Assembly: GCF_032594915.1 (NCBI RefSeq)
Contig: NZ_CP118733.1
Coordinates: 1,798,001-1,862,000 of the forward strand
From: Streptococcus sp. 29896
GTDB lineage: Bacteria; Bacillota; Bacilli; Lactobacillales; Streptococcaceae
DNA length: 64,000 nucleotides
Direction of reading: 5' to 3'
Below the pieces are notes generated by a model. The model was given only the letters and a program-made list of their open reading frames with translations. It ran no database searches and was not told the origin of the DNA. A program made the translations under genes and the position numbers. How positions within the stretch are numbered: the stretch's first letter is position 1; the number at the start of each line of letters is the position of its first letter. Positions 8,805 through 16,125 of this stretch are shown here, in pieces.

Positions 8805-9003
8805 TAGTTGGTTCCTCCCAAAATAATTGATCTAAACTTTTCCCTAAACAGTGGCAAATCGATAGACAGAGACTAAGACTGGGATTGTATTTCCCCGCCT
8901 CAATCAGACCGATTGTCTGGCGGGTCACTCCGATAGCCTCCGCCAAGTCCCCTTGGGTCATGTCTTTTTCTACACGAGCCAGCTTAAGCCGTATGTTCTT
9001 CAT
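8785..9003 (-). CDS. XRE-family transcriptional regulator (YozG-like size)
   Basis: 72 residues, almost all one helix-turn-helix domain: TQGDLAEAIGVTRQTIGLIEAGKYNPS is the classic Cro/CI motif, here at about residues 15-41. The chosen start MKNIR gives the usual N-terminus for this family, with AAAGGA about 13 bases upstream. A longer in-frame start at 9048 would put the ribosome binding site inside the gene. It is the first gene of a two-gene unit with the membrane protein at 8331-8804. Confidence 0.85.
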   Translation of the reverse strand: MKNIRLKLARVEKDMTQGDLAEAIGVTRQTIGLIEAGKYNPSLSLCLSICHCLGKSLDQLFWEEPTNEKNCD

Positions 9004-9039
9004 ATCATAGCCATCTTCCTTTAGTATTTTTATAGTTAT

Positions 9040-9067
9040 ATTATACACTATATTTTCTATTTTGCAA
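9040..9067 (-). promoter_or_regulatory. Promoter of the XRE/membrane protein pair
   Basis: TTGCAA (9067-9062), 16-base spacer, TATAAT (9045-9040) in a very AT-rich stretch. Confidence 0.6.
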
Positions 9068-9104
9068 TATATATATTACATTTTGTTTGGTTTTTTTAAC
9101 AAAA

Positions 9105-9126
9105 AAGAAGGCAGCCTTGCCTTCTT
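9105..9126 (-). terminator. Terminator after the 9145-9654 gene
   Basis: AAGAAGGCA/TGCCTTCTT, 9-bp stem with GCCT loop, followed by TTTTTT on the minus strand. Confidence 0.8.
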
Positions 9127-9144
9127 AAAATATTTAATCTTGAC

Positions 9145-9654
9145 TTATCCCACACTCTTAATCCGTTTCTTAATCTTCTGACTAAACTCAATCATCCTCC
9201 GCTTTTCGTCTGGCCATATTTTAGTCACACGGTCCACGGCAATAATAAACACAATGACCACCGCATAGTCTTTGGCACTATCAATCACACCTAGGTTTTC
9301 CAAAATAGTCAAGAGCAGGTAAAAGCTAAACAAGATGGTCCGTTTGGGCAGAGCCATCAGGAATTCAACTCCAGCCTTGTAGCCCAGATAAATCTGCCGA
9401 TTGAGCCCTCTGGCTTTTTCCAAACGACGATTTAGAAAGGAACGGATACGACTATAAAACCAATCGGACGTAAAAAAGAGGGACTGAATGGCGATAGCAA
9501 TAAGCGCCAGATTGTTAGCATGTTTTTCAGTCATACCAGACACTCTGGCAATGATGTAGGTCCAGTCCCCATTATCAATCCACATCCAAATCGAAAGATA
9601 TACAACAGCACCTGCTACAACAAGCAAGGGAAGAGCTCGAAGGTATTTGAACAT
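9145..9654 (-). CDS. Hypothetical membrane protein
   Basis: 169 residues. A transmembrane segment near residues 5-24 is followed by a second near 45-65, a basic amphipathic stretch (RIRSFLNRRLEKARGLNR), two further hydrophobic segments and a basic tail. I do not recognise the family. The ATG at 9654 is preferred over an in-frame TTG six bases upstream because GGAG sits nine bases before the ATG. It has its own promoter and terminator. Confidence 0.65.
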   Translation of the reverse strand: MFKYLRALPLLVVAGAVVYLSIWMWIDNGDWTYIIARVSGMTEKHANNLALIAIAIQSLFFTSDWFYSRIRSFLNRRLEKARGLNRQIYLGYKAGVEFLMALPKRTILFSFYLLLTILENLGVIDSAKDYAVVIVFIIAVDRVTKIWPDEKRRMIEFSQKIKKRIKSVG

Positions 9655-9682
9655 GAACAACTACTCCAATCTGTTTTTTTCT

Positions 9683-9711
9683 ATTATCAACCGAGAAGCT
9701 AAACAAGTCAA
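9683..9711 (-). promoter_or_regulatory. Promoter of the 9145-9654 membrane protein
   Basis: TTGACT (9711-9706), 17-base spacer, GATAAT (9688-9683). Confidence 0.65.
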
Positions 9712-9716
9712 GAAAA

Positions 9717-9738
9717 AAGAAGAGAAAATTCCCTTCTT
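9717..9738 (-). terminator. Terminator following the broken SnoaL 3' end
   Basis: On the minus strand AAGAAG and CTTCTT pair and a run of six T follows. It directly trails the truncated gene copy. Confidence 0.6.
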
Positions 9739-9850
9739 AAAACTTCCCTAAATTGGTCAAGTCTTTTTTATCTGGCATGACTTCCTTGTTGTCCCAGTGC
9801 TCGACAATGAACCTGTCTTTGAGGCGGAAGATGTCAAAGTGGGCGTAGTC
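9737..9850 (-). pseudogene. 3'-terminal remnant of a SnoaL-like gene (left boundary of island)
   Basis: These 114 bases match 15355-15468, the last 37 codons plus stop of the intact SnoaL-like gene, with five mismatches. The remnant encodes the same C-terminus (FRLKDRFIVEHWDNKEVMP...TNLGKF) with one Glu-to-Asp change. An in-frame TAA immediately upstream at the break shows it cannot be a functional gene. It marks one edge of the accessory island. Confidence 0.85.
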
Positions 9851-9875
9851 TTAGACAATATTATTCAGTAATAGC

Positions 9876-10619
9876 TTATTGCGACCTATGCTTGAAAATA
9901 GTAGCCATAAAGGTTGCAAAACTCTCGTGACTCGGGTCCGTTTGTTGAACTTGTTCGAGTAGATTGTTATAAAATTCTTTATCGCTCTTTTTGGATATTG
10001 AGACAAGCTTCTTCAACAGTTTGATGAGTTGACTTGTTGACGCCTCACTATCATAGTCCATATCATAGAATCTTTGATAAGCGTTATCATATACATTCTG
10101 TTTCTTTTCCTGATTTATTTCTTCTTCCCTGTCTAAGAGTTGCTGATAAGTAACTTTTTGAGCTAACCAATCATTCTCAAAAGTAGTCAATAGTCTTCCA
10201 GTAGTATTTTTCTTACCATAGTAGAGCTTAATAAGCGGAACTATATCCATCCAAACAACTTCAAGCAAAATTTTGACCATTCGATTTTTAAAAACGATTA
10301 GGTGACCATCACCCCACAAATAAACTCGAAATCCTTTTTCTTTGAGTTTCGCAATGTATTCTTCAGTAGGTAATTCTGAATCCGAATCAACAACGATATA
10401 CTTTTTGAGCCATTGTGGCAAACGAGGGTCATCAATCTCCCATGAACCACTTAAACTTCGTATTTCCTTCGTTCTTGTTTCGTCTCTTTCAAGACGACCA
10501 GGAATTTTTGTCCAAGTAGTTGTATATCTTTCAACTATATTTCCGTTTTGGTAATATTCATTTTGGAAACTTTCATACTTGGTACTTTTTCTTCGTTCTA
10601 TTTTATAAAGTAGCCTCAT
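9876..10619 (-). CDS. Hypothetical protein, last gene of the island's second transcription unit
   Basis: 247 residues, no recognised domain. The sequence is soluble and charged, with an N-terminal beta-rich half, a central hydrophobic stretch (MVKILLEVVWMDIVPLIKLYYG, about 128-149) and a Glu/Lys/Gln-rich helical C-terminal third containing LIKLLKKLVSISKKSDKEF. The start is set by AAAGGAG six bases before the ATG at 10619; an upstream in-frame start has no such site. It follows the candidate nuclease gene by 67 bases on the same strand and is AT-rich like the rest of the island. Confidence 0.6.
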   Translation of the reverse strand: MRLLYKIERRKSTKYESFQNEYYQNGNIVERYTTTWTKIPGRLERDETRTKEIRSLSGSWEIDDPRLPQWLKKYIVVDSDSELPTEEYIAKLKEKGFRVYLWGDGHLIVFKNRMVKILLEVVWMDIVPLIKLYYGKKNTTGRLLTTFENDWLAQKVTYQQLLDREEEINQEKKQNVYDNAYQRFYDMDYDSEASTSQLIKLLKKLVSISKKSDKEFYNNLLEQVQQTDPSHESFATFMATIFKHRSQ

Positions 10620-10686
10620 ACCCTCTCCTTTATCTGTACTTTTTATGAGTTGATTGATTTCCAATACTCAGACATCGTTAAACTCA

Positions 10687-11580
10687 TTAATACAACTTTT
10701 CCCACTGTGTTATAGAAGCAGGCAAGACTGCCTTATACTGATGATAAAACTCCAGTAACTCACTTGGCGTAATAACAACGAGGTTGTTCAAATTCTCTGC
10801 GTTTACAATTGTCGGGGCATATAGAAACACCTCATACCCATCCTGTAAAAAGTCAATGAATTGCAGGGCATCCAATGGAGCAGCTTTTCTTCCCTTTACC
10901 TGAACAATTGCTTTTTTAGGCTGATCTGTATTTCGAGAAAGGAATTCACACTCGACCTTAATAGTTGTAGATTTTCGAGCAATTGAATTGGATAAAACAT
11001 AGTAATTATACTTGATTTGGATAAAAGCTATCACTAATTCCTCCAAGTCAAAATCAGGTAAGTTGTCCAGTAGATTTCCTTCTAAGTGTGAAATCTCATA
11101 ATAATTTTCGTTAGAGAGTTCGTTATAAACAGCTTTAGAATACTCAATAATGACTGATTCTCGAATTCTTTGTGCCGTTCCTGCGTTAGCTCTATTAAAT
11201 GTTGCTTTGATCTGTCCAGGAACCTGCGTTCCAACTTTAAAGGCTTTGACGGGTAACAACGCCCCATAATCTAAACGGTGGTCTCGCTTCATCGCCACAG
11301 GACCTGTTACCCGACAGATCCAATAATTACCATCTAAGTCACGTGTCCAAAATAAATCATCAAGGACAGCGTCCTTAAAAATATTCAGGACAGTATTCAC
11401 TCTATTCGAATCTTGACGAATACGATCGTAGTATTCAGAAAAAGTTAGCGATTTATTTTCTCCATAAATACGACTCCAGCCAATCGCAAGAAATTGCTCG
11501 TCTGATTTTAGGCAAAAGTCAATCAATTCATTACGAAATTCTGTATCTGTTTTCAAATTAATTCTTGCTACGTATTCCAT
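10687..11580 (-). CDS. Candidate PD-(D/E)XK nuclease-like protein of the island
   Basis: 297 residues. The N-terminal part (FLAIGWSRIYG near 30, then LFWTRDLDGNYWICRVTGP near 77-95) resembles the small readers that precede Mrr- or McrBC-type nucleases. The C-terminal part has an acidic residue in TTIKVECEFL, a spacer, then KKAIVQVKGRKAAPLDALQF. This fits the D/E...QxK form of the PD-(D/E)XK core used by Mrr-like restriction enzymes, followed by a helix. This is motif-level evidence only. The RBS GGAG lies 11 bases before the ATG. It sits between the 41-residue protein and the unknown 247-residue protein. Confidence 0.6.
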   Translation of the reverse strand: MEYVARINLKTDTEFRNELIDFCLKSDEQFLAIGWSRIYGENKSLTFSEYYDRIRQDSNRVNTVLNIFKDAVLDDLFWTRDLDGNYWICRVTGPVAMKRDHRLDYGALLPVKAFKVGTQVPGQIKATFNRANAGTAQRIRESVIIEYSKAVYNELSNENYYEISHLEGNLLDNLPDFDLEELVIAFIQIKYNYYVLSNSIARKSTTIKVECEFLSRNTDQPKKAIVQVKGRKAAPLDALQFIDFLQDGYEVFLYAPTIVNAENLNNLVVITPSELLEFYHQYKAVLPASITQWEKLY

Positions 11581-11612
11581 ATTCTTACTAGCTCCATTCC
11601 TATCCTTACAAT

Positions 11613-11738
11613 CTATTTGTTCTTCAAAACAACTGTTGCATTCGGAATCATTTTCGCATGCATTTCCGCGGCTGTTTTATCATAAAAAGGTCCTGCAACG
11701 ACATTCCCAAATTGATCGACTACAATCCATTCTTGCAT
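11613..11738 (-). CDS. 41-residue hypothetical protein
   Basis: A short open frame with a very strong ribosome binding site (GGAGGAG, five bases before the ATG). The product begins MQEWIVVDQFGNVVAGPF, has a helical middle (DKTAAEMHAKM) and ends VVLKNK. It is the first gene behind the island's second promoter. The function is unknown; it is called because of the strong start signal and its position. Confidence 0.55.
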   Translation of the reverse strand: MQEWIVVDQFGNVVAGPFYDKTAAEMHAKMIPNATVVLKNK

Positions 11739-11787
11739 TTACTTCTCCTCCTTTCAATTAAGAATTCACTATCTATTTGATACATTC

Positions 11788-11819
11788 ATTCTAATACATA
11801 GGGTGGACGAATAATGTCC
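11788..11819 (-). promoter_or_regulatory. Island promoter 2 with WYL-type operator palindrome
   Basis: The palindrome GGACGAATAATGTCC occupies 11805-11819 (plus strand). It lies 11 bases upstream of a TAGAAT -10 box (11793-11788, minus strand). No good -35 hexamer is present; the palindrome sits where it would be. The same arrangement occurs at 15256-15287. Confidence 0.6.
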
Positions 11820-11826
11820 TGCTCTT

Positions 11827-12777
11827 CTAATTTTTATAGTTTTCTTGCATATTTTTGATAAAATGCTTCATATCTTCTACAAGCGAATTTGGAGAAAGCA
11901 CAGTTAGGGCATCAGCCTGGCTCAGCAACCAACGTTTTAAGCCTAGTGTGTCTTGACTGACAAGTTCAATCACATTGCCCTCTGAGCTTGTTTCGATAAT
12001 CCTTGCTGTCGGAAATTGATCCAAGACAATGGTTGGATCATAGCTAAATCTGACTCTTATGGTTCGTTCCCGTCCCATAAAAGAATCCACGCGCTTATTC
12101 CGTACTTCACCGTCTCGAAACTTTTTGCCATAAGAAATATCCGGTTTCTTCTCAGTCGAAACTTTCCACTCTAAAATCCGATCTAACTTTAAAGTCATAT
12201 AGGAAGAATGTTTTAGATTATAAGCTACAAGGTAAAAGTAATGACTATCGTAATAGAGTGACACAGGAAAAACCGTGTGTTTCTTTTCTATATTGTAGGG
12301 AGATTGGTAGCGAATGTCTAATACCAATTCCTTACGAATGGCCTCTGACCATTCCCAAATCTTATCGATCCTGTTTTGAGTATCTGAAAGCGGGGCATAG
12401 TTTAAGAGTTCACTGGCGATAATGGCTGAAATTTCTTTCTGCTCATCTTTCGATACTAGTGCTAATAAGCTATCTAAAACAGCCTTGTTTTCTTCCGTAT
12501 TCAAAGCACGATTTTCCAGTAAAATCTTAGAAATGGTCAGAATTTCCTTTTTGTTAAAAAGAGACTTCCCTTTTAAGAAGCGAGTATGATGCTTGGAATC
12601 ATAGGCTAATTCTGCTGCAATCATCGGCTGACTTTCGATAAATCCTCCTAGAAGGGCAAAATCTCTTTGAATAGTCTTCTCACTAACCCCAAATTCATCT
12701 GCCAATTGTGATTTTTTTAGATGCGCCCCTGATTGTAAGCGTAAAAATATTGTAAGTAATCTTTCCTGATCGTTCAT
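11827..12777 (-). CDS. WYL-domain transcriptional regulator
   Basis: 316 residues. The N-terminus is a winged HTH of the HTH_11/DeoR type (LADEFGVSEKTIQRDFALL, about 25-43). A WYL domain follows at about 150-220 (SLYYDSHYFYLVAYN replacing the usual WYLxAYD) and then a WCX C-terminal region. WYL proteins bind nucleic acid or nucleotide ligands and frequently control phage-defence loci. GAGG precedes the start. It is the third gene of the unit that starts with the AAA+ protein and is the obvious candidate to bind the palindromes at both island promoters. Confidence 0.85.
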   Translation of the reverse strand: MNDQERLLTIFLRLQSGAHLKKSQLADEFGVSEKTIQRDFALLGGFIESQPMIAAELAYDSKHHTRFLKGKSLFNKKEILTISKILLENRALNTEENKAVLDSLLALVSKDEQKEISAIIASELLNYAPLSDTQNRIDKIWEWSEAIRKELVLDIRYQSPYNIEKKHTVFPVSLYYDSHYFYLVAYNLKHSSYMTLKLDRILEWKVSTEKKPDISYGKKFRDGEVRNKRVDSFMGRERTIRVRFSYDPTIVLDQFPTARIIETSSEGNVIELVSQDTLGLKRWLLSQADALTVLSPNSLVEDMKHFIKNMQENYKN

Positions 12778-12810
12778 AGAAACCTCAATTCTAAAAAGAT
12801 TATAACACTC

Positions 12811-13341
12811 TTAACAAGTCAAATTCAATAAATTTCCTTGGTAAAGAATCTTGCTCAATGCGTCATTTGAATTATCAAACTCACAACCTGTTACCAGTAA
12901 TTTTCCGCCTGTTTCTAGATAATTTTCCAAAATTCTTGCCAACTTCTTCTGAATCGCATCGGTACTATTATAAAATTCTTCAATATTTTCAATCATCACA
13001 ACATCAAATTCTTCTAGAAAATGAACATTTTGGGCTATTTCTATCGCCAGACTGACTCCGACTACTCGTTTTACTTTCTTATTCATCTCTCGATAGTAAA
13101 ATTCTATGTGGTCAATAAAGCTCCTTCTAATCTGATCAACATCTGAAATAATATATAAAAGTTGTCCGATATAGCTCTTTGGGGGAATCCCAAAAAAATC
13201 ACTTACTTCACGATTGATACTGTCAAAAGAACTTCTCAACCTAGTATCTAAGTCCAAATTTCTGTATAGCAAATCGATAAATATTTCTAAAATTTCCATA
13301 TCATTAAACACAGTGTTTTCTTTCAAGTCTTTGTTATTCAT
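12811..13341 (-). CDS. Degenerate DnaA/AAA-like protein without Walker A
   Basis: 176 residues from an ATG with AAAGGAA seven bases upstream (an in-frame upstream start lacks a site). Residues about 105-160 read EEFDVVMIENIEEFY, then a helix, then GGKLLVTGCEF. This resembles the Walker B / sensor 1 core of DnaA-type ATPases (hhhhDDh...hVLTSD), but the acidic pair is IEN and no P-loop precedes it. The N-terminal helix-rich part is not recognised. It begins 16 bases after the AAA+ gene, so the two proteins probably work together. Alternative: an unrelated Rossmann-like fold. Confidence 0.55.
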   Translation of the reverse strand: MNNKDLKENTVFNDMEILEIFIDLLYRNLDLDTRLRSSFDSINREVSDFFGIPPKSYIGQLLYIISDVDQIRRSFIDHIEFYYREMNKKVKRVVGVSLAIEIAQNVHFLEEFDVVMIENIEEFYNSTDAIQKKLARILENYLETGGKLLVTGCEFDNSNDALSKILYQGNLLNLTC

Positions 13342-13357
13342 ATGCATTTCCTTTCTT

Positions 13358-15220
13358 CTATCCCTGTAATCCAAAACCTATTAACCGTTGAGTTGATTCC
13401 AACTCTGATAATTCTTGGATGGCGTTTTTAATATCAGCTTCTATTACAACATTCATCTCTGTTTCTTCTAAGGTTCTATTGCCCATCTTTTCCATCACTC
13501 GAGTCGCTTGTTGATACAAACTAGCCTCTATTAGCTTACGAACATAACGACCATTGCCAAAATGTTCGGTTGTTCCAACTTTTGAAAAATGCGAACGCAA
13601 TACCCTCTCACAACTAGATTCAAGAGAATAGTCTTTTTTACTCAACATCATTCTAAAAATTTCGTACAGTTCGTCCACAGCGTAATCTTCAAAATGAATG
13701 TTGTTTGAGATTCGAGATTGTAATCCTGGATTCGTGTCTATAAAATTGTGCATCAAATCTTTATAGCCAGCAAAAATAACAACTACCTCATTGCGACGAT
13801 TTTCCATTTCTTGAATAATGGTGGGTATAGCTTCATTGGCAAAATCTCTTTCACTCTGTGGAATCAGACTGTAAGCTTCATCGATAAACAGTACACCACC
13901 ACTTGCACTATCAAACACCTTTTTTATTTTTGGTGCTGTTTGGCCAACATATTCCCCAATAAGATCTGCTCTTCCAACCTCTACTATCTTGTTTTCTACG
14001 ATCAAACCATGTTCATACAGGATTTCTGTATAAAGACGAGCTACCTCTGTCTTACCCGTCCCGGGATTACCTGTGAATAACAGGTGCCCATTACTTTCTT
14101 CAACATGATAGCCTTTTTCTTTCCTCAGCTTCGATAGTTCTTCAAAAGCAACCTGTTGTCTGATTAATTTTTTTACAGAATGAAGACCTATCATTTGATT
14201 CAGCCTCTTCTCAGCTTGGCCACATTTGCTTTTAGATTGTTCCTTTTGCAAACTAAATTGGCTAAGGTCAATCAATCCATTTTCTTGACAATAATTGGTT
14301 GCCACCGCATATTCATGGATTCTCTGAACCATTCGTCGAATATCTTTTGCATTAATGAGATTTGAAGCCTTTTCTACATACTCCCTAACAATTTTCTTAT
14401 CTATAATAATTCGTCTTTTTGCCAATAGTTGAATAGCAATTTCAACCAGTTCGTCATTTGTATAAGGAGGAAACTCGATTCTATTTACATTATAGTATTC
14501 CTCCTGTAATTCCATTTCTATTTTTTTAGCTTCTTCAGTCGATTGAGCAATTAGAATACAAATATTATTCTCCTTCTTTGTATTAATATTAGCGAAAAGC
14601 TCTAATTTAGGGCGAGCCCTTGCTTTTAAATAGTCATAAACAACTGGAAATTGCTTTTCATCAGTCTTGGGAAGAAAATATTCGCTGCAATGAGTATCAA
14701 CTGCTTGCAAGTCGAACAATCGTTCTAAATATTGGAGGGCATATTTTCGACCACTCCCCTTTTGACCGTTGAAAATTAAGAAAAATGGTTCTTTCGCATG
14801 CGATTCTAAATAGTTTGATTGGTAGTCTAAATAGTTTATAAGATGCTGAATGCTATTTTTAAAGTCGCTGAGTCCAATCATATTTTCTGACAACACATCT
14901 GCATTCGGAGTAAGTCCTTGCTTATCTTCCTTTGATTGCTTCAATAAGAAATAACCAAATTCTCCCAAATTTTCACGCCCAACTTTTTCAATAAAATCAC
15001 TCTCGGTTAGTGAAGAATACTCGTCTAAATAAACATCTACTTTCCAAAGTGATTGAACCTTTTTTGCTATCTCTCTTTTTGTATTTGCGGCTCCCGTTAC
15101 AATGAATAAGTCCTGCTTCTCATTCAAAAAATACATCCAATTATTTTCTTGTGTAAAAGATTCACTAGGTCGCTCTAGTTGCTGTACTTCTCCCATAAGC
15201 TTGATATGATAATAATTCAT
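13358..15220 (-). CDS. Tandem AAA+ ATPase, CbxX/CfqX (SpoVK/EccA-like) family
   Basis: 620 residues with two ATPase modules. Module 1 (about 110-330) has a degenerate P-loop, IFNGQKGSGRKYAL, where the Walker lysine position is Arg. Module 2 (about 345-600) is intact: Walker A FTGNPGTGKTEVAR, Walker B GVLFIDEAYSL, an arginine-finger region GLQSRISNNIHF and sensor 2 GNGRYVRKLIEAS, typical of CbxX/CfqX ATPases. The N-terminal ~100 residues are not recognised. It is the first and largest gene of the island's main unit, followed by the DnaA-like protein and the WYL regulator. It probably remodels a protein or nucleoprotein target; a defence role is inferred from context only. Confidence 0.85.
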   Translation of the reverse strand: MNYYHIKLMGEVQQLERPSESFTQENNWMYFLNEKQDLFIVTGAANTKREIAKKVQSLWKVDVYLDEYSSLTESDFIEKVGRENLGEFGYFLLKQSKEDKQGLTPNADVLSENMIGLSDFKNSIQHLINYLDYQSNYLESHAKEPFFLIFNGQKGSGRKYALQYLERLFDLQAVDTHCSEYFLPKTDEKQFPVVYDYLKARARPKLELFANINTKKENNICILIAQSTEEAKKIEMELQEEYYNVNRIEFPPYTNDELVEIAIQLLAKRRIIIDKKIVREYVEKASNLINAKDIRRMVQRIHEYAVATNYCQENGLIDLSQFSLQKEQSKSKCGQAEKRLNQMIGLHSVKKLIRQQVAFEELSKLRKEKGYHVEESNGHLLFTGNPGTGKTEVARLYTEILYEHGLIVENKIVEVGRADLIGEYVGQTAPKIKKVFDSASGGVLFIDEAYSLIPQSERDFANEAIPTIIQEMENRRNEVVVIFAGYKDLMHNFIDTNPGLQSRISNNIHFEDYAVDELYEIFRMMLSKKDYSLESSCERVLRSHFSKVGTTEHFGNGRYVRKLIEASLYQQATRVMEKMGNRTLEETEMNVVIEADIKNAIQELSELESTQRLIGFGLQG

Positions 15221-15255
15221 CTTTATCCCACCCCTGTTCTTATGTTTCTATAGAA

Positions 15256-15287
15256 AGTATATAAAAACAGATAGACATAATTTGTCC
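15256..15287 (-). promoter_or_regulatory. Island promoter 1 with WYL-type operator palindrome
   Basis: On the minus strand GGACAAATTATGTCT (15287-15273) lies 11 bases upstream of TATACT (15261-15256). With two flanking bases it matches the element at 11803-11819 at 14 of 17 positions. It precedes the AAA+ gene. Confidence 0.6.
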
Positions 15288-15320
15288 ACCTATTTGATTT
15301 ATTTTTCAAAATAAGAAAAA

Positions 15321-15341
15321 CAGACAGAAATATTCTGCCTG
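15321..15341 (-). terminator. Terminator of the osmolyte transport operon
   Basis: CAGACAGA/TCTGCCTG hairpin with an AT-rich loop, followed by TTTTTCTTATTTT on the minus strand. Confidence 0.75.
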
Positions 15342-15354
15342 CTTTGCTTTTCCA

Positions 15355-16116
15355 TTAAAACTTCCCAAGGTTGGTCAAGTCTTTCTTCTCTGGCATGACT
15401 TCCTTGTTGTCCCAGTGCTCGACAATGAACCTGTCTTTGAGGCGGAAGATGTCAAAGTGGGCGTAGTCCTGACCTGCAATCCAGACTTTTGAATAAGCCA
15501 CAACATAGTCCCCCTGTCCCATCACCTTAAAGACAAAGTCGTAGTTGACTTTATTCTCTACCAGATAGTCCTTATAGGCCGCGCCGCCTTGAGCAATCTC
15601 TTGGTTGTGCTGAATCAGGTCTGCTGCCACATAGTCGTCAAACTTGTCGATTTCCCCGTTTTGAAGGACATCGACCAAGAAGCGACGGACGATTTTCTTG
15701 TTTTCCTCGGTCTTGTCCAAGTCAGTCAAGGCAAAGTCAGCGTAAATCGGGTCAAAGTCGCCAATGGTTTTTGGATAGGCATCAATGACATCCCAATGCT
15801 CGACGATACGGCCGTTTTCATCTGAACGGAAGATGTCCGCCGTCACCCACTCAGCCTCACCATCATTGAATTTCTGGTGGACATGGACGAAGACAAAGTT
15901 TCCGTCTTCAATGGCACGAACAATATTTATTGCCCGCTTGGGATTGCGTTTGAAAAAATCCTCAAAGAAAGCCGCAAAGCCCTCTTTCTCATCCGGCACA
16001 CCTGTACTATGCTGGGTGTACGTAGCTCCCATATAGTTTTCATGGACTTCCTTGATTTCCCCGTCGCGAATGCCACGGAGGTAGAGATTTTTAGCATTTT
16101 CTAGTTGATTAGTCAT
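15355..16116 (-). CDS. SnoaL-like protein with two NTF2-fold repeats
   Basis: 253 residues containing two SnoaL/NTF2-like domains of about 115-120 residues each (NAKNLYLRGIRDGEI...IVEHWDVIDAYP and NKKIVRRFLVDVLQNGEI...FIVEHWDNKEVMP). The paired FxxxDxFR...IVEHWD endings show the internal duplication. AGGTG lies before the ATG at 16116. It is the last gene of the marR-like/opu operon, ten bases after the transporter. Proteins of this type include cyclases, isomerases and small-molecule binders; substrate unknown. Its last 114 bases are duplicated at 9737-9850. Confidence 0.8.
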   Translation of the reverse strand: MTNQLENAKNLYLRGIRDGEIKEVHENYMGATYTQHSTGVPDEKEGFAAFFEDFFKRNPKRAINIVRAIEDGNFVFVHVHQKFNDGEAEWVTADIFRSDENGRIVEHWDVIDAYPKTIGDFDPIYADFALTDLDKTEENKKIVRRFLVDVLQNGEIDKFDDYVAADLIQHNQEIAQGGAAYKDYLVENKVNYDFVFKVMGQGDYVVAYSKVWIAGQDYAHFDIFRLKDRFIVEHWDNKEVMPEKKDLTNLGKF

Positions 16117-16125
16117 GATTTTCAC

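Noticed and set aside
10620..10664. Longer N-terminus for the 9876-10619 protein
   Set aside because: The upstream in-frame start lacks a ribosome binding site, while AAAGGAG lies directly before the ATG at 10619.
9717..15354. Insertion sequence or phage-encoded integration
   Set aside because: No transposase, integrase or terminal inverted repeats were found. The 114-bp flanking repeat has five mismatches, so it is not a fresh target duplication.
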